From positions 4,248,318-4,312,317 of the forward strand of contig CM037462.1 of assembly GCA_021014325.1 (NCBI GenBank): DNA of 64,000 nt, written 5' to 3'. The position numbers and the translations under genes were made by a program. This document shows positions 25,101-40,100 of this stretch, piece by piece. The notes below the pieces were generated by a model that saw only the letters and a program-made list of their open reading frames with translations, made no database searches and had not been told where the DNA came from. Each line of letters starts with the position of its first letter. The stretch's first letter is position 1. This DNA is from Plazaster borealis. Lineage: Eukaryota > Echinodermata > Asteroidea > Forcipulatida > Labidiasteridae.

Positions 25101-28100
25101 GATATCAATGTGCGGCTTGTTGATGGAAACGTCACCACGGAAGGTAGGGTTGAAGTCTTCCATGATGGCCAATGGAGCACTGTATGTGACGACTATTGGG
25201 ACATCACAGACGCAAACGTTGTGTGCAGACAACTCGGCTTCCCTGGAGCAACTAATGCATGGCAGCTTGCACACTTTGGACAGGGAACAGGTCAAATACT
25301 CATGGACGACGTCGACTGCAATGGAACTGAGGAAAGATTGCAAGATTGTGTTTTTACAGGCTGGGGTGTCTCTAATTGTGACCATTCAGAAGACGCTTCG
25401 GTGACATGTGAACCAGGTGGGTGCCAATGGTTCCTATATACTGTTGCAGGGTTGGAATACTGTTAACCTTGTCTTACTAAAGATGATTTCAAGATTACCT
25501 AGAAAATGTGTTGTGATAACTAATGATAATGCTTATGGTTTTTTGTCTTTTATTTTAGGGAGGGTTGGTTGCTCCCTTAATTTCCGATACAAACATGGAT
25601 ACAAGTGTGTTGCTTCCCTCCTTCAAAAATAATGATAACGATTATATAGCAACAAATTTAATTATTAACTAAAATGAAATAGTAGCGTCCTGTAGTAAGT
25701 CGTTGGATCTCCTCAACGTCGGATGGTCGTTTCCACGAAACCAAAATGTCAGACAGGACTACCGATTTGAGAGCTTTATGTTTAAAGTGTGATGGGACGT
25801 GTAATTTCTGAATGTTTGATATTAGACATGGGCAACAATTTACAAACAATATCCGAAGTGCAAGTAACTCGAAGCAAATTTTTACTTGGTTACGCCACGG
25901 TTTTGATGACGTATGAAATTTCGCCTTGCATGTATTCGTAGTCATGTCTTAGATGGTAATAACTTGATTAACTTGATAAATTTATGACATTTGCATTTAG
26001 GTGTGCGGCTTGTTGGTGGAAGTGACCCTTCTGAAGGTAGGGTTGAAGTCTACCGTGATGATCAATGGGGCACTGTATGTGATGAGGGCTGGAACATCAC
26101 AGACGCGAACGTTGTGTGCAAACAACTTGGCTTCACTAGAGCAGCAACTGCATGGCAGAGTGCACACTTTGGACAGGGAACAGGTCAAATACTCAGTGTC
26201 AACTGCGGTGGAAATGAGGAAAGATTGCAAGATTGTGTTTTTACAGGCTGGGTTTTCAACGACTGCTCCCATTCAAAAGATGCTTCCGTGACATGTGAAC
26301 CAGGTGGGTGCGATTGAAAAACGAGGTTACCAGTCTCAAGTTCTTGGCTCTTTAACGCATGTCGACCAAAAAGCAACAGGAAAGTGCTTAACCACAGGAA
26401 TTTGATCGAGGTCATTGCACATTTACTTGCCTGAGTGCAATGAGTTTTTGGTCACATATTCTTTTTACGAATTAATAAAACCTCAAATATTTCAAAAGGG
26501 GAAATTTTCCCAAATGGATGGTTATACGTCTAAAATTGTGTGTTCAAAAACAATTTTAAAAGAGATCATTATAAGATAAATTAGCTCCCAGCAACTCCTA
26601 ATAAAAAAGGAAAATAATTAAGACTGTACTGGTATATATATATATATATTTATAATCCAAACCTATACACTGGTAACATTACATATAGATACCGATATGC
26701 GGCTTGTTGGTGGAAACGTCACCTCTGAAGGTAGAGTTGAAGTCTTCCATGATGGCCAATGGGGCACTGTATGTGACGACGATTGGGACATCACAGACGC
26801 AAACGTTGTGTGCAAACAACTCGGCTTCACTGGAGCAACTACTTCATGGCAGCTTGCACACTTTGGTCAGGGAACAGGTCAAATACTCATGGACGACGTC
26901 AACTGCGGTGGAACTGAGGAAAGATTGCAAGATTGTGTTTTCCGTGGCTGGGGTGTGAACGACTGTTTCCATTCAAAAGATGCTTCCGTGACTTGTGAAC
27001 GAGGTGGGTACGAAAACAGGTTACAATTCTCAAATAAAGTTGTTTTTTAGAACAAAATTATTTCGCAAGCACAAGAAGGTTTGGAGTGCACTCAAGTTTT
27101 TTTCTGTAGTTTTTACTTTCAAAAGATGCTTCCGTGACATGTAAACTAGGTGGGTACGAAAATAGGTCACAAGTCTCAAATAAAGTTGTTTTTTAGAACA
27201 AAAATATTTCGCAAGCACAAGAAGATTTGGAGTGCACTCAAGTTTTTTTCTGTAGTTATTACTTTTGCATCACTTCCCTTTAGTGGCTCCTTATAGCCTT
27301 ATTGGCATTGGACAATGTTAGTTTCCTATAATTGTAGACGATGTGACCTGTGACATCACATGTTTACAAAAGAGCCACAGAGCCTGGACTTCCTGCAGGC
27401 ACGATTTGTACACAGCTCAATGGAATAAAACATAAAATCTTAAATTTTATGGAGATTGCACTGTCTAATTCCTATCAACTTTTGATATGATGAAAGGGGG
27501 CACATCTCAAAACTTGTCCAGCTTTTACTTTCATAATTCTTGGATTTATGTGGAAATCATGACACAAAATGTAAACTTTCCCACAGGACCTGTGTAGTAT
27601 CTTGCCTGCCAGAATACCCAAAGAATGCACAAGGTCACACTTATTGTAAACAAAGTTCACATGGTCTATAGTTGAAGCATTGTTTGTTGTTTATAAAAAA
27701 AAACCGTATCATGACCTACTCATATAAATAAATACCACCCCTGATCCATACAACTAAATAATTTAGAGGTTATACAAATTTAGTCTTAACAATCACAAGG
27801 GTTTAAAAAAGGCATCATATTTTCTGACTCGAATGAGATCTGCTTCTGCTGCCAGCTGCTCGAACACTGTGAAGCCCCGTGAACCTCGGCAGCCCCTTCT
27901 AGTTTTCCCTCTCCCTCTTCTGGGGAACTCTCCTAGTCCCCTGGTCATTTGAGCTGATATCGCTCACATCAGAAGTGCTTAAAAGGCAAAGTTCTTCTTC
28001 ATCAATAATGTGATGTTCCCACACATCGCTGCTTTCTGAAACGTTGACCGGCTTTTCGTTACAGAGTTATGGTTTTATTGGTTATACAATACATGAGTGT

Positions 28101-31100
28101 TTGTACGGTGAACAAAACGCATCCGTATTGTGACGTCACAGTACTGTTTTGTTTCCTAGGCGCAAGGGGATTTTCAACTTCGTGCTAAATATCGGAATTT
28201 TGGCCCCTCGTGACACTGATCATTATTCTGTACATTATAAAGCAATTTCTTTTGAGTTTCAGTCATAAATATGTAATCATTACCCACTCGTTTACCTTTC
28301 TATGACAAAATAACTTAAATGTTGATTTCGTTCAAGTTGATCATTAAGTGTGTTGATTCGTCTTAAACAATAAAGAATGAAAATATTAAAATGGATCACC
28401 AGAGCAAAAGTCAGCTCTCAAAAACTCCAAATAAAAATAGAAAGGTTTAAAGAATCTACTTGTAATATTTAGCATGAACTCGCGCATTAACAAGTTTGAA
28501 TATCAATCTATTTAAATAATCTATAACCATATTATACTGGTAACATTACAAAAAGATACCCATGTGCGGCTTGTTGGTGGAAACGACACCTCTGAAGGTA
28601 GGGTTGAAGTGTACCGTGATGATCAATGGGACACTGTATGTGACGACTTCTGGGACATTACGGAAGCGAACGTTGTGTGCAACCAGCTCGGCTTCGCCGG
28701 AGCAACTACTGCATGGCAGAGGGCACACTTTGGGCAGGGAACAGGTCAAATACTCAGTGTCAACTGCATTGGAAGTGAGGAAAGATTGCAAGATTGTGCT
28801 TTTACAGACTGGGCTGTTACCAATTGTGACCATTCAGAAGACGCTTCGGTGACATGTGAAACAGGTAGGTGCCAATGGTTCCTGTATACTGTTGCAGGAT
28901 TGGAATACTTCTAACCTTGTCTTCTAAAGATGATTTCAAGATTACCTAGAAAATTATTTGTAATAACTTATTTTAGGGAGGGTTGGTTGCTCCCTTAATT
29001 TCCGATACAAACATGGATACCAGTGTGTTGTTTCCCTCCTTCAAAAATAATGATAACAATAGCAACAAATATAATTATTAACTAAAATGAAATAGTTGTG
29101 TCCTGTAGTAAGTCGTTGGATCTCCTCAACGTCGGATGGTCGTTTAAACGAAACCAAAATGGCGGACAGGACTACCGATTTGAGGGCTTGAGGTTTAAAG
29201 GGTGAAGAGGCATGTAATTTCTGAATGTTTGATATTAAACATGGGCAACAATTAACAAACAGTTTCCGAAGTACAAGTACGAAGTTCGCCTTGCATGTAT
29301 TCGTAGTCATATCTCAGATGGAAATAACTTAAATAACTTGATAAATATTATACAACATTTGAATTTAGGTGTGCGGCTTGTTGGTGGAAACGATCCCTCT
29401 GAAGGTAGGGTTGAAGTCTACCGTGATTATCAATGGGGCACTGTATGTGATGACAACTGGGACATCACATACGCAAACGTTGTATGCAGACAACTTGGCT
29501 TCACTGGAGCAGCTACTGCGTGGCAGAGTGCACACTTTGGACAGGGAACAGGTCAAATACTCAGTGTCAACTGCGGTGGAAATGAGAAAAGATTGCAATA
29601 TTGTGTTTTCATTGGCTGGGGTGTCAACGACTGTTCCCATTCAAAAGATGCTTCTGTGACATGTGAACCAGGTGGGTGCAATTGAAAACGAGGTTACCAG
29701 TCTTAAGTTCTTTAACGCTTGTCGACCAACAAGCAACTGGAAAGTGCTAAACCACAGGAATTTGATCGAGGTCAATGCACACTTACTTGCCCGAGTGCAA
29801 TGTTTTTTGGGGCATATAATCTTTTTACGAATTATATAACCTCAATTGTTCTGAAAGGGTAAATTTTCCTAAAGGTGGTTATAAGTCTAAAATTGTTTGT
29901 AGAAAAACAATTTAAAGGAGATCATTATAACATAAATTAGCTCCGAACAACTTCCAATAGAAAAAGAAAATAATTACGACTACCGGAATATTTATAATCC
30001 AAACCTATACACCCCTAGATACCGATATGCGGCTTGTTGGTGGAAACGTCACCTCTGAAGGTAGGGTTGAAGTCTTCCATGATGGCCAATGGGGCACTGT
30101 GTGTAACGACGATTGGGACATCACAGACACAAACGTTGTGTGCAAACAACTCGGCTTCACTGGAGCAACTGCTTGGCAAAATGCACGCTTTGGACCGGGA
30201 ACAGGTCAAATACTCCTGGCCGACGTCAACTGCAGTGGAAATGAGGAGAGATTGCAAGATTGTGTTTTCCGTGGCTGGGGTGTAAACGACTGTTCCCATT
30301 CAAAAGATGCTTCCGTGACATGTGAACCAGGTGGGTGCGATACAGGCATAATATGTCACTACTTTTACGTTCTTGGTTCTTTAACAAATGTCGATCAAAA
30401 AGCTATAAGAAAGTAGTAAAGGTGAAGAGAACGGATTGAGGTCATTGCACGCTTGCTTGCCTGGGTGGGATGCGTTTGTGGGCAGGCATCATGTGTAGCT
30501 CTGAAAACTTTCGAACCCTACATAACCATATGACACCGTTATTTGGACTGCACACTTTGGGCAGGGACATTATATGTGATGGAAATGAGGAAAGATCGCA
30601 AGACTGTGGTTTTTCAGGCTGTGGTTCCCACATATTGTGACCATTTGGAAGATGCTTCCGTGACATGTGAACAAGGTTAGGTGCCGAGGTTTTACAACAA
30701 ATATAAAAAATTATTCTGGGTTTTTTTTCTCGACGAAATGAGACCAATGGCTCTTCGTATACTGTTACAAGGTCCGAATTTTGTTAATATTTTCAAAGTA
30801 AAGTTTTTTTCTCCAAATTTCAAGATTATTTAGAAAATGTCTTGTAAGAACTTAGCATTACGACAATGACCATGAGTAATGTTTTCGCATGTTTCGTTCG
30901 GGAATGGTTGTTTGTTCCCTTAATTTCCGATACAAACAGTGATACTTGTGTTATTTTCCTCCTTAAAAATATAATTAACAATATAAACAAAAATAATATA
31001 AAAAAAAACCCAAAATAATGAGTCTTCGGATCTCCTTAAGGTCGGACGCTTATACTTCCACGAGAACACATTCTCAGGCAGCACTGCCGATTTTAGGGCT

Positions 31101-34100
31101 CATTCGTTAAAAAAGGTGGTGAGACATTTAATTTCTGAATGTTTGATATTAGACATGGACAACTGACAATAAAAACAATACTAAAGCGCAAGTAACGCGA
31201 AGTAAATTTGTATAACATGAAGACTGGGATCCTCTCGTTGTTAACATTCAAGGGCTCTCTCCAAATCTGAAATCTAAATATTTATCCATTGGTACCAGAT
31301 CACCCCCAAGTTACCCCAATTACTGATGACGTATGAAGTTCGCCTTGGATGTAACGTTCGCAGTCATGCAATAGATGGTATAAACTCTTGATTCATTTAT
31401 TTAAAAAAATGTATTTAGGTGTGCGGCTTGTTGGTGGAAACGCCCCCTTTGAAGGCAGTGTTGAAGTCTACAGCGGTGAACAATGGGGCACTGTGTGTGA
31501 TGAGGGCTGGGCCATCGCAGACGCAAACGTTGTGTGCAAACAACTGGGCTTCACTGGAGCAACTAATTCGTGGCTGAGTGCACACTTTGGACAGGGAACA
31601 GGTCAAATACTCATGGACAACGTCGACTGCGGTGGAAATGAGCACAGATTGCAAGATTGTGTTTTTTCAGGCTGGGGTGTCAGCAATTGTGACCATTCAG
31701 AAGATGCTTCCGTGACTTGTGATCCAGGTGGGTGTCCATGATTGGCGAAAAACATAGTTAATTAATTTTTTTACGAAATGGGACCAACAGTTCCCCGTAT
31801 ACTATTACAAGATTGGAATATTGTTAACATTGTCTTACTAAAGATAATTTCAAGAAAAATACGATAGATACAACTATAATATAAACTAATTCAAAATAAA
31901 ATAGAGTGTACCGGTTCCCCTATTGTGAGTCGTTGAAATTCCTCGACGTCGGATGCTCACCTCCACGAATACAAAATGGTTGGTTGTTCCTTTAATTTCC
32001 GGCACAAACGGGGATACATTCGTGTTGTTTTCCTCCTTAAAAATATAATTAACAATATAAAGAAAATTGTATTTAGTTACACCAAAGTATTGATGACGTA
32101 TATGAAGTTAGCCTTGCATGTAAAGTTGTAATGTGGTAGATGGTAATAACTTGATTAACTTGATAAATTGGTATTTAGGCGTGCGGTTGGTTGGTGGAAA
32201 TGTCACCTCTGAAGGTAGGGTTGAAGTCTACCTTGATGATCAATGGGGCAGTGTATGTGGTGACGGCTGGGACTTCACAGACGCAAAAGTTGTGTGCAGA
32301 CAACTCGGCTTCACTGGAGCAACTAATGCGTGGCAGAACGCACACTTTGGACAGGGAACAGGTCAAATACTCATGGACGACGTCGTCTGCGGTGGAAATG
32401 AGCCAAAATTGCAAGATTGTGTTTTCCGGGGCTGGGGTATCAACGACTGTTCCCATTCAGACGATGCTTCCGTGACATGTGAACCAGGTGGGTGTCTAGG
32501 TTTGGATAAAAACCCAAATTTAACTTCTATTAAGGTTTGCTCCCCCACAAAAAAAGAAGTTAAAAGGTCACCAGTCTTAATGAACGCATGTCCACCAACA
32601 AGCCACAAAAGCGCTAAAAGAACAGTATATGGACTACACTAGCTAACCTGGGTATAAGTTTTGTGTTTATGGGGGTAGGCAGCGGGTGTACTCCTGAAAA
32701 CTAAAGAGGTCCACATAATGTATTGTTTTTACAAACTACAAAGCCACAATTTATTCTGGAATGGGAAACAATTCCGTAAGTGTGGTTTTACGTCAAAAAG
32801 TGGGGCTTTTTTCAATTTGCGAGGTACATCATGATTGTTTTCGTTTGTTCCTTTTCAAAAACATCATTTGCGTTTCATTCTAATTCATTAAACGTTGTTG
32901 CTGTTTTGTTCATGTTTGTACATCATACGTTTGTCCGTTTGTCTTTTCTCTGTCTGTCCACAAGCTGATTAGCACAAGCAGGGGAAGCGCCAGGATATTT
33001 GTATAGTCTTAGCACTTACGGCGTGGAGTCAAGGAGCCCGCCTAAGGGCCCCTGGTGTGGTCCAGGGGCGAAGCCATTGGCCGAGGGTTGAGGGGGCAGA
33101 ACCCACTGAAGCTTTTTTGGTTTAAGCATGCCTCAATGGCCTAGAAAAACCTCTCCTTGCTATAAATATTTTCATAACTTTGTTGTAAAACTTAGACTTG
33201 GTTCAGTTCCCGGAAGCCGTTGGATTTTGGCATATTGTAAGACCAGGGAGGACTCTCCATTTATATTAAATATGCCAAAATTATACAAGTTTTGATATCA
33301 TATTGCACATTTTCAAAGAAATCTTAAAACTCAAAAAAATACTTTGAACTACATGTAGTCTTCGCTAGACACTTGATACAGTCAGTAAAAAATCGTCGTA
33401 AGTGGGCTTTTATTTCTATGTGCGTGGTAATTTAATAGTCTCGTGTCCTTAGTACAGTGCTACAACCGGCGCGGATCAAGGTTTTTTTAAGCGGGGGCAC
33501 ACCTTAAGTTAACTGTATGCAGTAACACCGATCATATTTAGATCCTTGTATGATTGGAGAGGGTGGTGGTGCGTCACACCCCTTTACCGTGTAAGTGGGG
33601 CATTTCTATCTACGAGAAGAACGAGCGAGCGAAGCGCAAAGCCTTAACATAAAGTGCTCTCGCGGACACCTGGGACACTTCACAGGCGTTTCATACATTG
33701 TTTTTACCCGGTTGAACTTTGCTTTATTTGTCTTTGAGGAATTGTTCTTTCCAGATTCTTAGGGGGAAACCGGTCGGCTATCAGGGGCCACATGATACAT
33801 GTTTAGATATAAACAGCATTCTAGCCAGGGTGTAATTGCTCGAACAACGAGTTAATGCGAAGCCTTATGGCGTGGTGTCCGGGGCCTGCTATAGGGCCCC
33901 GGGAATTTGCCTTAACATCAGATGCTCTCTGGTACAATCTAGGACTTTTCACAGGCAATTAACATATTATTTATTGTTTGCTATTTTTCTTTTAGGAAGG
34001 ATTGGTTCTGGCTAATGTAAGGACAAATGCTTGCCGTTTATGTAGAAACAGCATTTTAGCTAGGATTTAATTGCATGTAGAGCGTAAGGTATTTTACTTT

Positions 34101-37100
34101 ACAAGAAGAATGAGCGAACACGAAGCTTTTACGGCGTGGGGTCCGGGGCCGCTTAGGGACCTTTAAAAAAAAAATTACCATTAGATGCTCTCCGGTGCAA
34201 TCTAGAATATTTCAGAGGCGTTTTACTAATAACCTTTTGCTCAGTTTAGTGAAATTTTGCTTCGTTGCCATTTATTTATTTACTTTATTCCTGGCAAAAG
34301 TAAGGGGAGTGATTTCCCGGTGGCCCCGTCATTCAACCCTTTGTTTATTAAAACAAATACCTAATGCAAGAGTGTATGGTTAATCGCCCTCTGCCAACTT
34401 AATCTGAGACGTTGTGCATTTTTTTCATTTTTAGTCTATGTTTGTTTTAAGAACATCAGTCAAAGTGAAACGATAGTTAAAACGGTACAGTTAATAGTAA
34501 ATTGCCCACACAAGGTATATTCTGTTCGGTATATTCTGTTCATTATTACTTTGTAGTTTGTATCAGTTTGTTTATGACAGTATGAAAATAAATGTAAATT
34601 GATTGCGTTATATGTCTCTTATTTAATAAGATACATTTATAACTAATGGGATCACCAGAGCAAAACTTGGCTCTAAACAACTCCAACTAGAAGGGTATTA
34701 AGATTGTTCAAAGGTCACCTCTACCAACTGGTATCATTACATGTAGGTACCGATGTGCGGCTTGTTGGTGGAAACGACACTTCTGAAGGTCGAGTTGAAG
34801 TATTTCAATACGGCAAATGGGGCACTGTATGTGACGACTATTGGGACATCACAGACGCAAACGTTGTGTGCAGACAACTCGGCTTCACTGGAGCAACTAC
34901 TGCGTGGCAGAGTGCACACTTTGGACAGGGAACAGCTCAAATATTCATGGACGACGTCACTTGCAGTGGAAATGAGGAAAGATTGCATGATTGTGTTTTT
35001 TCAGGCTGGGGTATAAACGACTGTTCCCATTCAAAAGATGCTTCGGTGACATGTGAACCAGGTTAGTGCGGAGGTTGCGCAAAAATATCAATAGACTGTG
35101 CAAGTCTCGCGCACATTTGAACTTCCGGGACCATTGTGGTCCCAACCATTTACGTGGGCAAGATTTTGTTTTGTCAATTATTTTAGTATAACGTGGTTTA
35201 TGACCAAGAAAAAATATATATTGTTGGGAATGTAATGCTTAGTGATACAAAAATATGAAAGTAAAATCAATTCAACAATATAATGAAGAAAACCCGAGAA
35301 TGTAACTTGACCTCAGCTTCCGTTTGCTGCAAAAAATTAAGAATTTGGTGCTCACCTCCGATCACAAAACTTATATAAATGATTGTTTTGGATGCGCGTT
35401 GATAATCGCCAGATGCTGTAATTGCAATGCGAAGCCTTTTCATAGTAGTCTATGGTTGTTGAGGAGTCAGCGTCCTCTATAAACTGCGTCAAGCATTAAT
35501 TTAACGCATGTGTGACCATCGTGAATCCACGAAAGTGGTTTCTGAAAAGAAAAAGAAAAGGAAAAAGAAACACGAGACTTGCACAGTCTATTATTGTCGG
35601 TTTTTCACGAAATTGGGCTAACGGTTCCCCGTACTGTTACAGCGTTGAAATATTGTTAACCACGTCTTACTTAAGATAATGTCAAGTTATGAAGATTACT
35701 TAGAAAATGTGTTGTGAGCAATTATGTATCACAACAATGACCATGAGTATAATTTCCCTATGCTTTGTTTCGGAAGGGTTCGTTGTTCACATAATTTCCG
35801 ATAGAAACATGCAAGGATACATGTGTGTTGTTTAGGTCTACCTCCTTAAAAAATAGTAGTAACAAATCGATTATAACCTCAAATGAAATAGTTGAGTCTT
35901 GCTAGTAAGTCGTTGGATCTCCACAAGGTCGGATGACTGTTTCCACGAAAACAAAATCTCAGGCAGGACTGCCAATTGTAGGACTCATGGGCTGAAGGGT
36001 GGCAAGACATTTTTATTTCGGAGTGTTTGATTTTAGACATGGGAAACTGGAAAGACAAACAATAACTTAAGTGGAAGTAACGCAAAGTACATATTTTGTA
36101 TTTAGTTACGCCACAGTATAGATGACGTATGAAGTTCGCCTTGCATGTAACATTCGTAGTTATGTATTAGATGGTAACAACTTGATTAACTTGATAACGT
36201 TTGAATTTAGGTGTGCGGCTTGTTGGTGGAGGGGACCCCTCTGAGGGAAGGGTTGAAGTCTACCGTGATGATCAGTGGGGCACTGTATGTGATGATGGCT
36301 GGAACATCACAGACGCAAACGTTGTATGCAGACAACTCGGTTTCACTGGAGCAGCTACTGCGTGGCAGAGTGCACACTTTGGACAGGGAACAGGTCAGAT
36401 ACTCATGGACGACGTCAACTGCGGTGGAAATGAGCAAAGGTTGCAAGATTGTGTTTTCCTTGGCTGGGGTGTCAACGACTGTTTCCATTCAAATGATGCT
36501 TCCGTGACTTGTGAACCAGGTGGGTGCGAGAGGCATAAAAGGTTACTTGTCTCATCTTCTTAGTTCTAGTTAACACATGTCGTTCAGGCATCAAGTGTAT
36601 ACCTGGAAATTCCTTAAAGAGCACCTTGAACGAAATTACATTTATGTTCTTTTGTTATATCAAATTTAACGAGTCTGTAATAATTATATAGATGACTGAA
36701 ACTCAAAAAATATTGATTCACAATGTAAAAAAAACAAAAACATTTTGATTATTGTCATGCTGGGCAAAAATGCCTAGTTTCACGAAAAGCCCATAAGTGC
36801 CCATAACTCAATACGTCACAATACGGACTCGTTTTTTTTGTATTACTCTACACACAATCGTGTATTGTATGTGCAATAAATGCATAACTCTGAAACGAAA
36901 TCCGGTCAAAATGTAAGAAAGCAGAGGTTTGCGGGAACATCACAGTGTTGATGAAGAAGAAGTTGGGCCATTTAAGCACTTCTGATTGGATCGATATCTT
37001 CTCAAATTACCAGGGCAGTTCTCCAGAAGAGCGAGAGGACAGAACTCAGAGGGGTATTAATTCATTTTGTAATAATTTTTTTTTGGTTTCTGCAATAATT

Positions 37101-40100
37101 GAACTCGAGCTCTCGCAAATTTGTTTTTCGAGCGAAATGATTTCAAAGAAAATGATTTTGTGGGAACAAAATGATCATTATCGTGAGTGGATGACAAATG
37201 TATTTCGAGTGCGTATCAATACAATTCGAGCTCAAGAAAATGTTTATTTTGAGCGCAATAAACAAAATTATTTTGAGCGCACGAAATGATTTAAAGTGTG
37301 CAAATGTGTGATCACGAGTGGATGAAATAATTTATTTTGAGCTCTCGAAAGCAATTGGGTGCGCGAAATGATTTGTAATATTTTTTCGAGCTCTCGCAAT
37401 ATTTTATTTCGAGCAAAAACAATTTTCACTTATGAGCGTTTAAAATGATTATGAGCGAAATGATTTCGTGAGAACAAAATTATTTCGAATAAAATGATTT
37501 TATGAAAACAAAAAGATTTCGAGAGCACAATATAATTTATTTTAAGTGAAATCTGTTTCAATTCCCCCCTCCATATGTCCCTAGTAACAACCCTTGCTCA
37601 ATGAACCACTTAACATTAAAGCTTTTATAAAATAACTTTTTTGGGTGACCCCTTCATATAAACCTTTCAAAGACCATGTCGACAACTTGAAATCACTCGA
37701 GTGTTGTTTAGAAATATCGATTCCTCGGAATATGAAAACAACAAAAACCAGAAAACCTGGGGAGTCTTTTTGCTGCTTCTGGAGTCCACCGACAGCACAA
37801 TTGCTCGTCATGATGAAAACCTAGGTACGTTGTTGAACACACAACTTTAAGAAACCGGGAATAATCCAAGCAAGACAGGGGGTAAATGCATAAAGACGAA
37901 AATAAACCAGTCCATTTTTTGACGTAATGGTTCCGGACATTGGAGTGGGCCGCCAACAGTGAAAAGAAACACTATAGTTTTAAAATCGAAAATATGGGGG
38001 CTTGTTTTTCCAATCAAATTTACGCAAAATTGCAGGGCAGAAAACTTTGACCAAACCATTACCAAACACATAATAAACAAACATAAAGCGTCAAATTTGT
38101 TGATTTCCTTCAAGTTGATCTTAAAGTGTGTTGATATAAGCCCCAATATGTTATTGAAAGGGAAACAAATAAAAACAAATATTAAAATGGATCACCGCAG
38201 AATAAATCAGCTTTCAACAACTCCCAATAAGAAAAGGAAAGTTAAACAAATTATTGAAATGTTTAGCATAAAGTCGAACATTAATAAATTTGAATATTAA
38301 CTATATTTAATACTTGGTTTTCTTTAAAAACAATCTATAAACATATTATACTCTGTAACATTACACAAAGATATCGATGTGCGGCTTGTTGGTGGAAGCG
38401 TGGCTTCTGAAGGTAGAGTTGAAGTATTCCATGATGGCCAATGGGGCACTGTGTGTGACACCTATTGGAACCTCGGAGACGCGAACATTGTGTGCAGACA
38501 ACTCGGCTACACTGAAGCATTTACTGCCTGGCACAACGCACAATTTGGACCGGGAACAGGTCTAATACTCATGGACAACGTCATCTGCGTTGGAAATGAA
38601 GAAAGATTGCAAAATTGTCCCTTCAGGGGCTGGGGAATTGTCAACGACTGCTCCCATTCAGATGATGTTTCTGTGACATGTGAACCAGGTTGGTGCTACA
38701 CAGGCATAATAGGTCACTATTTTTAAGTTCTTGGTTGAGTAAATTCTGCAACACCCTCTGAAGAAAAATCCAGTTCGTTTGCTACATGTATGGCAAAGTG
38801 CTTTATAAACCGCAAATAATAAAGATGTTTAAACGCATGTCGATCAAAAAGCCACAAGAAAGCTCTAAAACTAAAGGAAACAGATTGAGGTCATTGCACA
38901 CTTGCTTGCCTGAGTTGGATGCGTTTGTGGGCAGGCATCCAGTGCAGACTTGACAACTAAAGACATCAACACCCTACCTGACCATGAGACCGTTATATGG
39001 ACTTTGAATCGTCTACATTGTTTTGACGAAATAATTTTGTATCAATCTTGAAACATTTCCTCAAGTGTGGTTAGACGTCTTAATTTTAGTGGTAAACAAT
39101 ACTACCAAAAGGGCAACCAGAGCAAAAATCAGTTCGCAACAACTCCCAAAAGAAAAAGGAAGTTGTTAAGAATGTAAATATCATTTTTAGCATTAAATCA
39201 TACATTAATAAGCTTGAATATCAACTACTTAATTATATTAATTGTTCTTTTTCCCCAACAATCTGTCCATCAAGATATAGTCACCGATGTGCGGCTTGTC
39301 AGTGGAAGCGTCCCCTATGAAGGTAGGGTTGAAGTCTACCGTTATGGCCAATGGGGCACTGTATGTGACGACCACTGGAACATCACAGACGCAAACGTTG
39401 TGTGCAAACAACTCGGCTTCACTGGAGCAACTACTGCGTGGCAGAGTGCACGCTTTGGACAGGGAACAGGTCAAATACTCATGGACGACGTCAACTGCGG
39501 TGGAAATGAGGAAAGATTGCAAGATTGTGTTTTTTCAGGCTGGGGTGTCAACGATTGTTCCCATTCAGAAGATGCTTCCGTGACATGTGATACAGGTTGG
39601 TAAACCACCAATTATTGCAGGCTTTTCACGATAAGGGACCAATGGTTCCCCGTATACTGCTACAGGGTTGGAATACTGTTAACCTTGTCTTATTGAAGAT
39701 GATTCCAACATTTTAAGATTACCTAGAAAATGTGTGGTAAGAACTTATGCATTACAACAATGACCATGAGTAATGTTTTCGTATGTTTTGTTTCGGGAAT
39801 GGTTGGCTGTTTCCTTAATTTTCGATACAAACAGGGATACATGTGTGTTGTTTCCCTTCTTAAAACTAATAATAGCTGAAATAAAATAGTTGAGTCCTTT
39901 GGTGCAGGCGCAGTTCTAAGAGCATGGGGGGAAGAGGGGGGTCTTGGGGTAGCCCCAAACTTTTGTCCAGCCCCCCCCTCCCAAAAAAGGGGGAAAAGAA
40001 GAAGAAGAAGACACATGCTGAACGTGACATGACACAGGAACTACTCCGTTGTCGATGAGTTTGCCCGAAAAGGACTCTGCATTTCATTAATGAAGTAGTC

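Noticed and set aside
25408..25632. Open frame running on after SRCR 8 and repeated after SRCR 11
   Set aside because: It begins inside the exon and reads past a strong donor; the repeat in the intron reflects block duplication, not coding use.
36945..37289. A 114-codon frame at the end of a repeat
   Set aside because: The related copy at 27.8-28.2 kb does not keep this frame, and its second half runs into the AAATGATTT-type repeat.
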